Part shown: one piece after another, positions 22,801-35,498 of the stretch
Position numbering within the stretch: position 1 is the stretch's first letter
Layout of the letters: every line of letters begins with the position of its first letter
Origin: Cladorrhinum sp. PSN259
Lineage: Eukaryota > Ascomycota > Sordariomycetes > Sordariales > Podosporaceae
DNA: 64,000 nt
Direction: 5' to 3'
NCBI GenBank assembly: GCA_033725935.1
Contig: MU867062.1
Coordinates: 992,001 to 1,056,000, forward strand
Program-made: the position numbers and the translations under genes
Notes under the pieces: generated by a model
What the model was told of the DNA's origin: nothing
What the model saw: only the letters and a program-made list of their open reading frames with translations
Databases searched by the model: none

Positions 22801-25390
22801 TTGCTGGGCAAAACCGCCTCATTGATTGAGCGGCACTTGGTCAACCTCGATTGCGTCTAATAAACGCTGGCCAATACGCAGATACGCTGGCGAGAACGCT
22901 GAAAAACTCTCAAGGCTCACAGAGGACACGAGGCCACTTTGAGAATGGCATCACGCGCGGTGCAGAATTTTCACATCGTCTCTCATCCCTACGAATCTTC
23001 TCGGCGCACAATCATGTGGTTCGTGGTGGAGATGTAGGATTTGCCTTTTACAAATATCTGTCAGCGCCCCTCTGTCACACAAGACGTAACATCTCTGTCT
23101 GTCTATTTTCTGCAAGCCTGGTTTTGACAGATATCATTCCATCTGAATTCAACAAGACGATACGGCTCGAGACATACTCCCAAAGACAAGGACTCTCATC
23201 AACAAAAGACGAGGCTTCGCTATGGACGAAAACAGCAGCAAAATAACAAGTCCTGCATCTGGATCCGCCCTCGATGCTTGGCTTGGTCTCAACCACAGTC
23301 AAAAGGTCTGCCAGGCACTTGCCAAGACTGGTGATGAGCATGTAAACCCCATGCCGGATGGTCCAGTCTTCATCTCGGGCGAGCGAGGGGCCGAGAGAGC
23401 GAGCGGGAGAAGAGAAGAAAAGATTCTTTATTGGTAAGCGACCGGGAGGAGGCAAAAGTGAAAAAGATCAAAACGCAAGAGGCAAAACGCAGGAAAGGAG
23501 TCATAAACAAAAACGCAGAAAAAGGGGTGCCAACGAAACGCAATGTCCCACACCCGAGATCTTACAACGCAACAAATGTTGTTGATGAGATGAGGGGAAA
23601 GTCAACTAACGAACGATGGTTTGCGGGTTTTGTGAGTGATGGATGTCCTGGCCAGGGCGTTCCCCCAAATGCAGCTAGGGTGTTTCCCAGCGTTTTGGAC
23701 AACACCGTCCAGCGTCTCTGAAAGCTGGCGTAATGCTGGCCCAAGCGCCCGTAGGGTTCTGAAATGAGGGCGAGAACCCTCCTCCGCAGCAAATGCGTTC
23801 CAACAGGCATGGGACGTGGGTGACCTCCTCCCGAAGTACCTGGTTTCCATTAGTCACTTATAACAGGGTGTGCCACCCAGTTGGAAAGAGCAAAGCCAGA
23901 CCAAGCAACTGTTCCTTCTCTCACTCTCTCTTTGCTCTGCTCTTGCAAGCTTTGTCGAAGACGCTTGTGAATTTTAGTTTTGAATTGTTGAAGTCTTTCT
24001 CGGGAGATTGCAACATCAACGCTGATCGACTTCAAGTTGTTACCCCCAAACGTCCCTTTTTGTGGAATCTCGAGTCACTGGTCTCGTCCCCGGAACTTGC
24101 CAGTCTCTTTTTTTTCTCTTTCGGTGGCTCTTCAGACTGTTCAGTTGCTCTGTCTGTCTTTGTCTTTGGAGCAAGCCCTGGAAAGTCTCGACTCTCAAAG
24201 ACTTCCCCAGAACAACAAGCCAGAACCCGGAAGCGTGGTGCTGAGGGGAAACAGCACTTTCTTGTGTCTCCATCGTCCAACGAATAGGATCCTCCGAGGC
24301 CGTCCCAGAACACACTTGAACCAGCCATCCAACCCAGCAACCCACCACAGAGAAGCAAAAAGCCAGCAAATCTTCCCCAAGTGCCATCCCGAAGCTGCAG
24401 GTCGACCAAATCGGCACTGTTGTTCGTTTCATGCTGCGCCGGCTGTGAGCTTTTCCAAGGCTACCCGAACTTTCAGCGGGTTCTTGGTGGAGACGGAAAG
24501 CCATCGGCTGATCGAGCACTGAGAGACTGCCGCTCTCAGCGTAAAAAGGGGGGTTTGTTGTGAAGCGAGGACCTCGACCTCGAACCTTTGACGACCTCGA
24601 CTTTGGGATTCGGAGATTTGATCCATCGTTTCACGGCAAGTTGCAACCTTCCTTCTCACATCTCCCAAAGTCCCGGATATAAGAAAATCTCGGATCCTGG
24701 ACCGCAGGGAACAAGGCAAGGAAACGCAGCAAAACGCAGCAAAACGCAGGTGACCTGGTTCAACCTAGAACGGGGTCGGGGCTGGGTGGACGCACCTGGC
24801 TATTTGTCTCCGTGCAGGCCCAGCGTGCTAGCGGCGGTCAGCGGGCCCCTCCCACCATCACCGACATTTACGTTACATAAAACCCTCCATTCTGCTCTTT
24901 TCTTGACACATACCCAACCTGTCAACGACCTTCTGCTTATCTCTGACCCTCCCACAATCGTCCTCGACAATCTGACCTTGACACACGGAATCCGGGGAAC
25001 TGCCTTGATCCTCAACCTTACCTTACTGCTGGGACAGATCACTCACACAAACTCCAAGTACCCCAACCCGGTCCCAGCCTGCCGGATCCCGCAAACCGTT
25101 CCCCAGATGACGCACTGATTGGCGCCATCCCTGGCCTTCCCGACCACCCCCGGACAGGTTCCCATTTCGGACAATTTCTTTTTTGGCTGCTGTCTTGTTG
25201 CGCCTGACAGCCACCACCAAAGTCCGCTGTAGCACCGCTGTCAGCTACCCGCTGCCCGTCGCCACGGCAGTGTAGCTCCCTACCAAGAGTGCCCGCACAC
25301 AGGGCACGAGACCACTTTTACCGTCAACGACCGTCTTGGAATCCCTCTTGTGTGTCGACCCTCCCCGTCTTCATCCAAGAGCCAAGGATT
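19873..25390. other. 5.5-kb gene-poor region upstream of kapC
   Basis: Many short frames occur on both strands, but none shows family resemblance, consistent codon use or splice-linked exons. From about 23.9 kb the plus strand becomes rich in pyrimidines and in short CAAAACGCAG-like motifs (near 24.73 kb), as expected for a long promoter and leader of a regulatory gene. A non-coding RNA here cannot be excluded or supported. Confidence 0.5.
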
Positions 25391-26795
25391 ATGTCCGATA
25401 AGATGTCTATCGACAAGAACCCGCCCAAAGAAGATACCGAAGATTCAATGGAGTCCAGCCCAGAAGGAGAGATGGCACCTGCCGCCCCGACTCAGGCTGA
25501 GAACCAACAGCCCAAGCGGAAAGGGGGTCGCAAGCCGGTATGTTTGTTGTTTTTTGCCCCTTTTTTGAACTAAACAAACGACAAGAACTTTAGACCGAAG
25601 CTTATCCCATCACCGGCATGCACTAACACGGTTGGCAGATTTATGCGACTTCTGAAGAGCGCAAGCAACGGAACCGCCAAGCTCAGGCGGCTTTCCGTGA
25701 GCGCCGCACCGAGTACATCAAGCAGCTCGAAGAAGCCATCCGGACCCATGAGCAAAACTTGGCCAACCTCCAGGCCGCTCACCGACATGCTGCTGATGAG
25801 TGTCTGATGCTGCGCTACAAGAACTCTCTTCTGGAAAGAATCCTGCTCGAGAAGGGCATCGATGTGCAAGCCGAGTTGCGTGCCAAAACTGGCAGTCCGA
25901 ATCTGGGGCCCACTCATATGCCTCAGAACCTCGTGCAGCCGCCACCAATTCAGCGAGCCATCTTGAATCGGCATCATGCACGCAGGTCCAACTCGAGCAT
26001 TGCACCGAAACTCGAGCCAGGAATCAGCATCTCCCCGCTGCCAGCTCCGATCCATTCGCAACACTCGGCGCTCTCGCCCAAGAGCCGGCACACTCCCTCA
26101 TCTCACTCAGACTCGCCTACGGCTACGGCCTCGTTTGGTTCTCAACATGGTGCTTCCCCTGCCAACTCAGATCACTTGCACGCCCCTATCCGCCCGCCAT
26201 TACCGCCTGGAACCACCACGATGAAGCCTCCTGCTCTCCATCTTGGCCCCATCCACGGCCTGCCGGCTCCGCGCCCGATTCATATTCCAGCACTTCAACA
26301 CGCTACCAACCATGCGAGAGGGAACGTTGCGAATAACCCGGCATCGTATTACCCGACACCGTCCTTCCAGAATCACATTGAGCAGCTCGGCAAGTTGTCC
26401 CGTCTTATTTTTCTTTCCCCCCCTCCCATTGTGTGGAACTTTGTCGTCCTAGGTTTTAATACGTGAGTTTAGAACAGGAATATGATGCTGCAGCCGACAT
26501 GTTAGACGACCCGGGTGAGACGCCCGACACCCCGAGCGGCCCGGGCCCCTATCCCGGGGCTTACAATGGCGAGCCGCAGCCCATGTCGCTATCGTCGCCG
26601 GTGACGAATGGTCCTCCTTCGAATCAGCAAATTGCCGGACAATCACCGGTGGACAATGGCGCCCACAACCAGCACCCGACTTATCCATCGATGAACCAGC
26701 TGCTGGATCCTGGCTACGACTTTGATCCCTTCGGGCTCAGTGCGAGCATGGCGTTTCCCACTCAGTTCTCATTTGACACCAGCAACATGCGGTGA
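25391..26795 (+). CDS. kapC: bZIP transcription factor of the KapC (AP-1-like) family
   Basis: Exons 25391-25537, 25639-26389 and 26473-26795 give 406 residues. Intron 1 (101 nt) is GT-AG. Intron 2 (83 nt) starts with GCAAGT and ends TTTAG, a GC-AG intron that rejoins QL to EQEYD exactly. The basic region NRQAQAAFRERR is at residues 60-71, preceded by KRKGGRKPIYATSEERKQR and followed by a leucine zipper (YIKQLEEAI to LLERILLEKGIDVQAELR). The NRQAQAAFRERR signature is typical of fungal AP-1-like factors, and the C-terminus (PSMNQLLDPGYD, TQFSFDTSN) is characteristic of KapC. Family members act in the nucleus in stress response and development. Proline/histidine-rich linkers lie between. The long upstream region suggests complex regulation. 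Confidence 0.93.
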
Positions 26796-28633
26796 CTGGT
26801 GTGTGTGTGTGCATCACGAAATTTATGGCAGGACTGGAGCAGTTCGTGAGCTGCAGCCAACATCCAGTTCCTGCACCAAAAAAAGCTGCGAGGCAACAAG
26901 AGATGACGGATTTCGAAATTGTTCAAAACCATTTCCTTTACGGCAACAAAAAGTTAAAAGTTACGGCGAAAGGATTTTTTGAGATACCCCGGACGCATTT
27001 GCATTTGCATTGGCAGCGGGATGACTATTTGAGAGAAAACTATCTTTGCGGGCCTCTGAACGAGCGACGACTTTACCCCTTTTTTTCACGACGCCACATC
27101 GGCAAGTCTTTTGGTTACATCTAGTTTTCATATCGCACATTTATGTGTACCGGCGGCGGTATATCTGATTTTTTTTGGCTTGTACATCTCTGCTCGGCGT
27201 CAATTCGAGGCGCGATTATATGGCTCAAAAGTTTTTGCTTTTCTCAAGTGCATGGGGGAGGATACTGGAACGGAAAAAACAAGGAAAATATATATTCGAC
27301 CACAACATATGGTACACGACACGTTTATTTTTATTTTTTATTTTTTGGCGGGGGTTCTCAAACGACGAGGACAAGGACAAACAACTGGGTGGTAAATAGG
27401 AATGATGGTCCGACAAAAATAAAGGGTATATCATCAACTTGATGATTTCCCTTCGCAAGAGTTTTCTTGGAGCGCCATCTCGCCTTGGTGGCCGACTTTC
27501 TGGATACATTCTTCCGACAAGACCACAACATCTCTGGACAAACCCCGTGTGGTCTGTCCGTTCTGTCAAAAATTTACTTCACTCAACCCCTCTTTACTTT
27601 TTTCCTCTTCTTCAGTGTTTTCTATGTTCTGTGTTATGTGTGATGGTCTCATTTGAGTTTTGTTGGTTCCATTTGGTTCACGAATTTGATGAAAACGGGA
27701 TACTCATGTATGTACAAGCTCTTTCACCAATTTTTCCATGTCAAGCGGAATGGACGCACGGGGTCGTCGGTAGGTCCTTTTCTTCCATTGAATTTTTTGC
27801 TTGGCTAGCTAAGGGGAGCAGTGTAACAAGTAGCATACCTAGGTAACCTATAAATTGAAGAAACGATGATTGATCTCACGGTGAGGTCACGGTGAGAGCC
27901 GTGCCAGATTGTGACGTACGCCAACTGTTGTAAAACCTGCAGCCGCAGAGTTTCAAGGACAGCACGCCACGCCGAAGTGGTGGCTGAGTTAGCTCCCTCG
28001 TCATCAAAGAAGTCAAAGCTCTTCGCCTTTGCTATTGTTCCAAAAAAGGGTGATATGACACCAAGTGAAGCCTATCTAGATCTGGCAGAAATATGGGAAG
28101 ATTACAGGTGGTTTGTTTTCCTTTGTCGGCAAATGCGAACCTCTAGAAATTGGTCTTCTCTGATGAGGGCGGAAAATTACAGCTTCGGGGATGCAACGGT
28201 TGCAGCATTTTTTCACAAAGAAGCTCTACAAAAAATGGAAGCCCTAAACACATTACCGATGGGCGCACTGAATTTTGCAAAAAGGGAAAAACGTCGGTCG
28301 GATTTTTTTGAGCTTTCCAAGCTCGCGCACGGATCACTTTCTGCCCCGCTACCCCTCCAGAGCGGGCAGAATTGGCGCCTCTGTCCAACCAAATCCTCCA
28401 AATTCTTTTTACCCACCCCTGCACCCTTGTCTGTGCCCGCACCAAGCCCAGGCCCCATTGATTACCTGCGAGACCTCCCAGTGCCCGCCCAGTGGAAAAC
28501 CACTCTCTCTTGGGCGATTGCAACGAGACGAGAGTTTTTTCCTCTTTGAATCGCCTCAACCCGTTTATTACGGAGCCTTTTGGTCGTCCTCAAAGTCACG
28601 CCTTGAACAGGCGAAAAACCCACGGCCGCAAAG
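26796..28633. other. Gene-free stretch between kapC and the Stm1-like gene
   Basis: It contains the AT-rich 3' flank of kapC and then the promoter and leader of the Stm1-like gene. An open frame at 27911-28549 has no ATG at its head, and its composition shifts to Pro/Ser as it enters the leader; I do not call it a gene. Confidence 0.5.
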
Positions 28634-30155
28634 ATGTCGGTGGCCTCTAAGGTGTGTACTAGTTTCCATTGTCGTTGTCGACCTTGTTTCCCCCTCCTTC
28701 ACGAGCTTCCCATTCGGCCACACAAACACACACACACCACGAGAATTGTTCGATCGCGCAAGGTTTTTGTTGGTGTTTGTGGTTGGTGATTGAAGTTTTG
28801 GAGGTGATATCTCGAATACAATATCGACATACTGGATTGGAAAAGGAAGAATTGAATGACTGACTCGTCGTTTATAGAACCTCTACGCCTTGCTCGGTTC
28901 GTCTTCCCATACCTCAGTTTCACCCCCCCTCCTCTCCTTGTCCCTAGCGCCCCTCGACTCCTCGCCACACCAAAGTTGAAACGGCAACTCCCTGGAGATA
29001 CTGGAGCGCTAGGGACATACAAGCCAGGCACCGATCGATATATATACATATCGAAACATTGGCAGCACACTAACACGACTCCACGATTGTAGGCAACGAC
29101 GAGGAAGATGATACTCCCCGCCCTCCCGTTAAGACGGTCGAGAAGACATCTACCCACACCGCCAAGCGCAACACCGACGGCGTCTCCCCTGCTAAGACCG
29201 CTGCCCCCACCGGTAACCGCCGTGCTGGCAACGTGAGCGGCAATGAGGCTGGTGCGTAGCTCACTTCCGACTTATCCGCGCCTGCGTTCACTCTGTACTA
29301 ACGGGACTTGATGCAGCTTTCCGTGACCGCAACGCTGGCCGTGACTCCAACCGTGTTAAGCCCACCGATGAGGTCCGCGGTGGCCGTCGTGGTGGCTTCC
29401 GCGGTGGCCGTGGCGGCAAGCGTGAGGAGGGTGACCGTCACCCCCACAAGGCTTCTCCTCAGTATGTTTTCATCATCACTTTCGTCATTGCGGTGAAACC
29501 TGCATTCTAACGCATATTTAGCGGCGGCTCTGAGAAGACTGCCAACCAGGCTTGGGGCGGTAACACCGGCGACGAGGAGTTGAAGGACGAGAAGGAAGGC
29601 GAGGCCGCCGCGCAGGCTGAGCTCGCTGCTGTCGAGGGTGAGGCTGCCGTCGAGGAGGAGCAGGAGCCTGAGCCTGTCCAGATCCTCGTTGATGACTACA
29701 AGGCCAAGATCCAGCAGGAGAAGGAGGCCAAGGGTCTCGGCGTTCCCACCACCGTTCGTGCCGCCAACCAGGGTGTCAACGACACCAAGTGGAGGGATTT
29801 CAAGCCCCTCGACCACAGCGCCAAGGAGGAGGTGCTCTTTGAGGGCTCTGGTGGCAAGGCCCAGCGCCAGCGCGAGCGCAAGCAAAAGCAGTTCGTTGAG
29901 CTCGAGAACCGGTTCATTGAGCAGCCCCAGGACCGCCCCCGTGGTGGCGCTCGCGGCGGTGCCCGTGGTGGTGCCCGTGGCGGCCGTGGTGATAGTGCTA
30001 GAGGTGCTCCCCGTGGCGCCCCTCGTGGCGGCCCCCGTGGCGCCCCTCTTGGCGGCCCCCGTGGCGGTGCTCCCCGCGGCGGCGGTCCCCGCAAGGAGAA
30101 CGCCGCTCCTATCAACACTTCCGACGAGTCTGCCTTCCCCAGCCTCGGCGCATAA
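28634..30155 (+). CDS. Stm1/HABP4-like RNA- and ribosome-associated protein
   Basis: Five exons (28634-28651, 28878-28896, 29093-29251, 29317-29461, 29522-30155) give 324 residues. The first two exons are 18 and 19 nt (MSVASK, then NLYALLG), separated by introns of 226 and 196 nt. They produce the Stm1-type N-terminus, which runs on into acidic NDEEDDTP. An RGG-type patch (GGRRGGFRGGRGG) follows. The hyaluronan/mRNA-binding (HABP4/PAI-RBP1) domain covers about residues 150-245, including SGGSEKTANQAWG and EVLFEGSGGKAQRQRERKQK. The tail is a run of Arg-Gly-Gly and Arg-Gly-Ala-Pro repeats. Known relatives bind ribosomes and mRNA and stabilise idle ribosomes under starvation. It should be an abundant cytosolic protein; the tight spacing of long early introns is typical of highly expressed fungal genes. 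Confidence 0.92.
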
Positions 30156-32048
30156 GCTTCTCATCGTGTGAAGCCCCCCTTCTCAGCACAAAATGATGCA
30201 CTACAAAAAAAGGGGTTAGCTGGGAATCACCACCCACCGCCGCTCTCACCTTGGTCTTGGGTCTTTTTTCCCTCTTTTCGCCAATTTCCTCGGGGCTTAT
30301 GGGATTTGCCATTAACACGCAAAATGCCAGCGAACGATTTGGGCGATGGGTTTTTTTCTGATGCGAAAAGGGGAATTTGGAGGCAAGCTGTGGAAGACTG
30401 AAGGTTTAAGGGAAAGGGGAAAGGATGGTGGAATGTCAAGGGAAAAAAGGAAGAAATTCAAAAAGGGCAGGCGGAAATTCGGCAAAATTATTGTTTTGTT
30501 GTTGGCTTTTGTCTCGTCTAATCTTTCTCTCTCTCTCTATGGTCAATGATCAATATGATCGATTTGTGATAAAAAGGTTTTCGTTTTCGGTGGTTAATGG
30601 AGTTTTTCTGCCCAAGACACTGTTCGACACACATTCGCACTCATGCTCACATACAAGGCACATATCGATGGTTTTACTTTATTTTGTCTGGCCCGTCCTT
30701 GACTTGCTTTGTATTTTCTTTATCGGTATGCTCACGATTTGACTGTTCCTCCTGTCCTGCTTGTTTTTTCAATGGGAGTCTCTTGGCTGAAATGAATCGA
30801 GCCTAAACAGTGAGATACGAGAAAAAGGGCTTACAGAGCTGGCGGGAGTTGTCAGAAGAAAGAAAAGATATAAAATTTACTTACAATTCCTTTTCTAAGC
30901 GCCGCCAACCCAACTGACCGCGTCCTTTACTTGACCATATTCTTTTGGTCCCTTGAAGTTAAGATGTGGCTCTCGTAAATAATATTAATAGAAGCCGGCG
31001 ATTGACAGATCTAATAATATTTTTACAGTATAACACAGTCCAAAGAGAGCAAAATTATATTTATACATTTCCCCGTCGCGCTTCTGGATTTGATAGGTAC
31101 TGCCCTCGCATGACCCAAAAGGAAGTCGCTGTAGAAGACCATGAATTTCTAGGCCCCTGGATTCCGTCCCTGGATCTCGTCCCGGCACTCGTATCAATTC
31201 TGAATCCGCATATGGTCTGCCTGTCTAGGGCCCTCCTATACCTCCAGACTTCGGAACGATAAAGTCGATTGCTATGTTAACCTGCCGGCTCGCCCTCGCT
31301 GGCCAGGGCAGAGTAACCCTCTCGCCACGCGCAACACGAGAGACATGAGTGCCATTTTCGCCGGGATGAGCTTATATAAACTTCACCAGACGTTCGAGCA
31401 GTTATTCTGCTTAGTGCCCAGGCGGGCAGTAATACTCCCACAACGCGCACGAACTGCTTCACTCAAACGACACTATCGGCTCGCCGACACCTGCGGAGTG
31501 ACGTGCCTCTTGTCTCCCGCCCGCGCACGAAGAAGCTAGGTTATTTTTCTGCCGTAGGGTCCCCAGCCTATAGTTGGTTAGATACTCAAGAACGTCATTT
31601 CATATGGAGGTGGTGTCTGGAATTAAGGTAGGTTGGGTCCTTGTGTGGTGGTTAACTAGATCATGTCGGTCTGGTGAGACAGCGGCCGTAGGTAGAAGTG
31701 TCCGTCACGGGGGTTGAAATTTGATGGATGGGTACGGTAAATCAAGAGGATGCCCATGATTGACAAGTGAGGGGGTTATATGGGATGGCAGTCGAATAAT
31801 TCAAGGGAATCTTGAAATGATATTGTGATGGTGAATTGGAGCAATCTGAGACGAAGGAAATAATCTACGCACGTCAGAAATATCTAACTAGGCAGATCCC
31901 AAACTAGATCGGCCAAAGACTTTGGAGCCCCTTTTCTTGGACGTAGACGTGAACCTGCTAATACCTTTAGGTAGTTTTGCAGAAGGATCCAACATATATT
32001 TTACAACATCATCGAAATTGAATAGAAGTATAGCACTTTTTATTTTTC

Positions 32049-32243
32049 ATGAAAAGTACAATCACCACAACGGAGGTATCCTTCCTCTCGACTCCTTCCT
32101 CAAAAGCTCAAAAGCCGAGTTCTCTGCTCAACCAAGAATCCCAAGATCCCCAGCTCAATCTCTCTTCCTGCTCCGTAGCCCCTACTGTTCTCCATTCCGC
32201 AAACGGAGCTACCGTCATTACGAATCTACAGGAGTATGAATAG
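32049..32243 (+). CDS. Possible small orphan protein (64 residues)
   Basis: The frame starts MKSTITTTEVSF and ends VITNLQEYE with a TAG. It has balanced polar composition, pyrimidine-ending codons and an ATG start, and stands out from the AT-rich surroundings. I see no homology, domain or supporting splice site. It could be an exon of an unrecognised gene, a decayed gene or chance. Confidence 0.2.
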   Translation: MKSTITTTEVSFLSTPSSKAQKPSSLLNQESQDPQLNLSSCSVAPTVLHSANGATVITNLQEYE

Positions 32244-32736
32244 ATGCATACTTCCACCCGGGCAGGTAGCCCCCCTGGCATTCTATGCTTCGGTCTGAAT
32301 CAGCGCCGAAGTCAAATGGTCCCGGCCCTTCGGATGACAAGTCGAACAGTAAAAGAGATGGAGTTTTGTTCTTGACTTGGGTGGACTGAGGAAGACTAGG
32401 AAGTTTAAAGCCCGGACTATCATCAGACTTGGATACTTGCTTAGCTCAACCCCCCCTCTCGCCTATCGCAGTGGTTTTAGGTTGGGAAACAGCCAGATCA
32501 TCTAACGAGCCACGTCGCATCGTGCCGGGCGCGAACCACTGGCGACACAGTACCATACATACCTTGGGCAAACTCCTGTCCCGTGAGCAACCTCAACCTG
32601 TGAAAGAGTCCTTCTGGACCGAACACTAGTAAAACCTTAGTCCGCTGCTCCAGCTTCACGTTTCCTGCCGTCCCCCGACCAATCCGAGCTCGACCTCTCC
32701 CTTCCCTTCTTCGTCTCCGGCTAGGATCACCGACCC

Positions 32737-32780
32737 GGAGAAAGAAGAAGAAGAAGAAGAAGAAGAAGAAGAAGAAGAAG
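32737..32780. repeat. (GAA)n microsatellite
   Basis: About thirteen GAA/AAG triplets lie in tandem, flanked by CCGGAGAAA and CATTCC. No coding frame is supported through it. Confidence 0.95.
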
Positions 32781-33649
32781 CATTCCTGTCGAAACCTCCC
32801 AGCTTCTCGTCTCGGGACGCCATTTCCTGGCCTCAAACGAACAGATTTTCATCTTCCAGTACACCGCAAGTGCTGCAACCAACACCGTGAGCTTCCCCCC
32901 CGATTCGATCGGGCCCGGCCCTGCTAGTATCAACAAAAAGCTAGCGCTGCCGTATCATCATCATCGAGCCACAGTTATTACCATGGTGTTCCGCAGCGGG
33001 GATCCAGGCGATAGATAGTAAGGTACGTGACGCCGTTCCTCCCACTTTGCTCCTACCACCTGATTCTGCTGAGACGACAAAAGGTAGACGGGAAGGTGGG
33101 TGGGAGGATTGGATTGGGTAATGATAGGGGGTTACATAGATCGTGATAGAGCAGGCAATTCTGGGTAAAAGTATACATACTATCTAAAGTGATAAATGCC
33201 GAATAGAGCAACAAGTATCCCCGTGATAGAATGATGGGTGTGGTGGGTGGTGAAGGAAAGGGGGGGTTTTCTTATATAGAAAAGGGGAGGAAGTAAATGT
33301 CGGAGAAGGAGATTTGATGGTCGGAGGGTGAGGGAGGAAGGTCTTGAACTAACTGAGCCTCATAGAATGAGTATACCTTGATGAGTGGAACGCGGAACGA
33401 AAAGTCTCTGAATTTAACGCGGATGTTATGACCATGACTTGAATAGACAGAGCAAGAAATATACAACTGAGAACTGGACGATTCAGGAAGATAAGAGTTG
33501 ACGCTGAGCTGATACAATGAAAGCAACAAATTGATTGAAGCAATATGTCAGTCTCCTTATTATTTTATCCCGTAATAAGTTCATACAATGGCGCCTTTTC
33601 GTATAACAATGAACAAGCGGCGCCGTAAACCCACCATGCAGACATAATT

Positions 33650-35498
33650 TTACCTCAGTCTCACCCCCTGCCTGCTCCTCGCAGCCCTCCCATAATCAAT
33701 AGCAATACTCGCAAGCAACAACGCACCATTAAACACCGCCATGAGATAGAACGGTGCCCCCGTCGACCAAACATCAAACAGGTATCCTCCCAACTTGGTC
33801 AACAGCAAAATGGCCGCACCGCCACACCACGAATACACACCGGCAACAGATCCCTTCAGTCGCACCCTGGACACAGTATCCTCAGGTATCACATCCGGTT
33901 GCTCTAGCAGCGGAGCAGTGTCACCCGCTCTATCAGGAGTATCAATCAGCGTCTCCTGATCACCATCCGGCAGAGTCAACACATTGACAATATCAGCCTT
34001 GAGAACACCCCTTCCAAGAGACCCAAGACTGCAAACAATGGCACCAATCTGGCTGATACCAATCAATGCAGCCAAGAAGAAGACCACCGGGCTTCCACCA
34101 CGTCCGTTGACATCTTTATACTCTGGGCTTGAAAGCTGCGCGAAGGAGATGTAACCGATGATACCGAAACTTGTCGCTAACAGAATCGGCCAGTTCACTC
34201 TCCCTACCCGGCTGGAAAGATGTCCGAACAGGGGAGCGCATATAAGACCCACGAGCTGGGCGACTCCGGTCAAGATGGAGGCGAGGACGTATGCTTGACG
34301 ACATTCTTTCTTAAGCTCAGGGGACGGGTCATGAGGAGAGCCTTGGCAATATCCGTTGCGAATGAAGAAGGCGTTGACGAACAAGGGAACGAAGAGGGAG
34401 ATGGCGACAGTTGATGCGCGAGCAACGAAGCCGCCGAGGTAGCCGAGGGCGATGTCAGAATCTCTGAAGCCTAGTCGGACTGAGTCTTTGAGGAGGTGCC
34501 AGTATGGGAGTACTTTGTTTCTGGGTGACGGTAAGGCCTCCGAACCTGTCCCTCGGGTAGTTGATCCTCGAAGCCCAAGCAGCAACCGCCATCCCTTACC
34601 CTCCTCGCCCCTGATATTCCTCAGGCCAAAGAAGACGAAGACAGCCACAAAAAATGACACGACACCAACCACATAAAAGCTGTATTGGACAGCTTGTCCC
34701 ATGGTAACACCTTCAATCTTGCCAAAACGGGCTGGTAGCGGAAGGAACAGCGAGAGCGCAACGAGAGCACCACAACCCGTGAACAGTCCCACATACCCAG
34801 CAAGCGCGGATGGCTTTCCTGACTTGTGAGGTCTTTCACCAACTCCCTCTTCATTCGAGTCCGTGGATGCGTAACTGGGCCCTCCCTGGAACCGTTCGGG
34901 GGTGATTGTTGATTCGGAGTCAACGGACAAAGCAATGCTCTGGGTACCAGCCGTCGATGGCTTTCGGATAGCCTCAACTGCTGGAGTAGTCTCGTCGGTA
35001 AGTGATGGCAGGATAGCAGTTACCATTGTCGCTCTGTACCACGTTAGTTGACCAGTAGACTGGATACTCCCATCTGGAAGCCTTTTTAGAGGAGACTCAC
35101 GAAGCAGTTGCGCCAACGGCAAAGAATATCCTTGCCAGCAGAAGCTGGGGATAGACATTGCGCGCCTGTACAAAGAGCAACAGAGCAAGTCCAATCACGA
35201 CATATCCAATAACAGAAACATATCGAACACCAGCGCGGTCCGAAACTAATCCCCAGATGGGACAGGCGATGAGTGCGACAACTTCATCCACGAAGCCAAG
35301 TGTGCCCACAATATCTCCCACACCTTCCTTGACGCCAATTAGATCGGTAATGACAAACGATACGCTGCTGTTGAGAAAGACAAGAAAGGAAATGCTGAAA
35401 AGGGAGATTCCGAGCAGATATGTCAGTGCCTGGAGCGCGGTGGTCGATCCGGAGAAGGGGAGTTGCCGCAGCACTCGTTGAACGATGGTGGGCGCCAT
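33650..35498 (-). CDS. Major facilitator superfamily transporter
   Basis: Exons 35101-35498 and 33650-35033 (intron 35034-35100, 67 nt) give 593 residues. The first exon holds the first hydrophobic helices and the A-motif-like loop ACPIWGLVSDRAGVRYVSV. The second exon begins SATMVTAILPSL and has a long hydrophilic stretch. It then has more helices (YVGLFTGCGALVALSLFLPL, YSFYVVGVVSFFVAVFVFFG, and the C-terminal set from LGYLGGFVARASTVAISLF). A second acidic loop contains APLLEQPD. The family moves small molecules across membranes by proton coupling; the substrate is not apparent. The two hydrophilic insertions make it longer than a minimal MFS protein. It is divergently arranged with the sideroflexin gene, 686 bp apart. 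Confidence 0.88.

Larger units (their letters stand above)
30156..33649. other. 3.5-kb stretch without a supported gene
   Basis: It includes the 3' flank of the Stm1-like gene and AT-rich sequence around 30.8-31.1 kb and 31.6-32.1 kb. A 64-codon ATG-initiated frame at 32049-32243 is listed separately, and a GAA microsatellite lies at 32.74 kb. Nothing else shows coding signs. Confidence 0.5.

Noticed and set aside
24588..25118. 176-codon frame in the kapC upstream region
   Set aside because: It starts at TTG and has pyrimidine-driven Leu/Pro/Thr composition typical of a fungal leader read in frame.
27911..28549. 212-codon open frame upstream of the Stm1-like gene
   Set aside because: It starts at GTG rather than ATG, has no recognisable domain and its later part is Pro/Ser-rich leader-like sequence; a chance frame is more likely.
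29298..30164. 288-codon minus-strand frame opposite the Stm1-like gene
   Set aside because: It is a shadow of the Gly/Arg-rich coding exons, with Ala/Leu/Thr low complexity and no independent features.
31290..31540. GC-rich patch considered as a possible tRNA or structured RNA
   Set aside because: No TTCRA-type T-loop or matching acceptor stem could be found.
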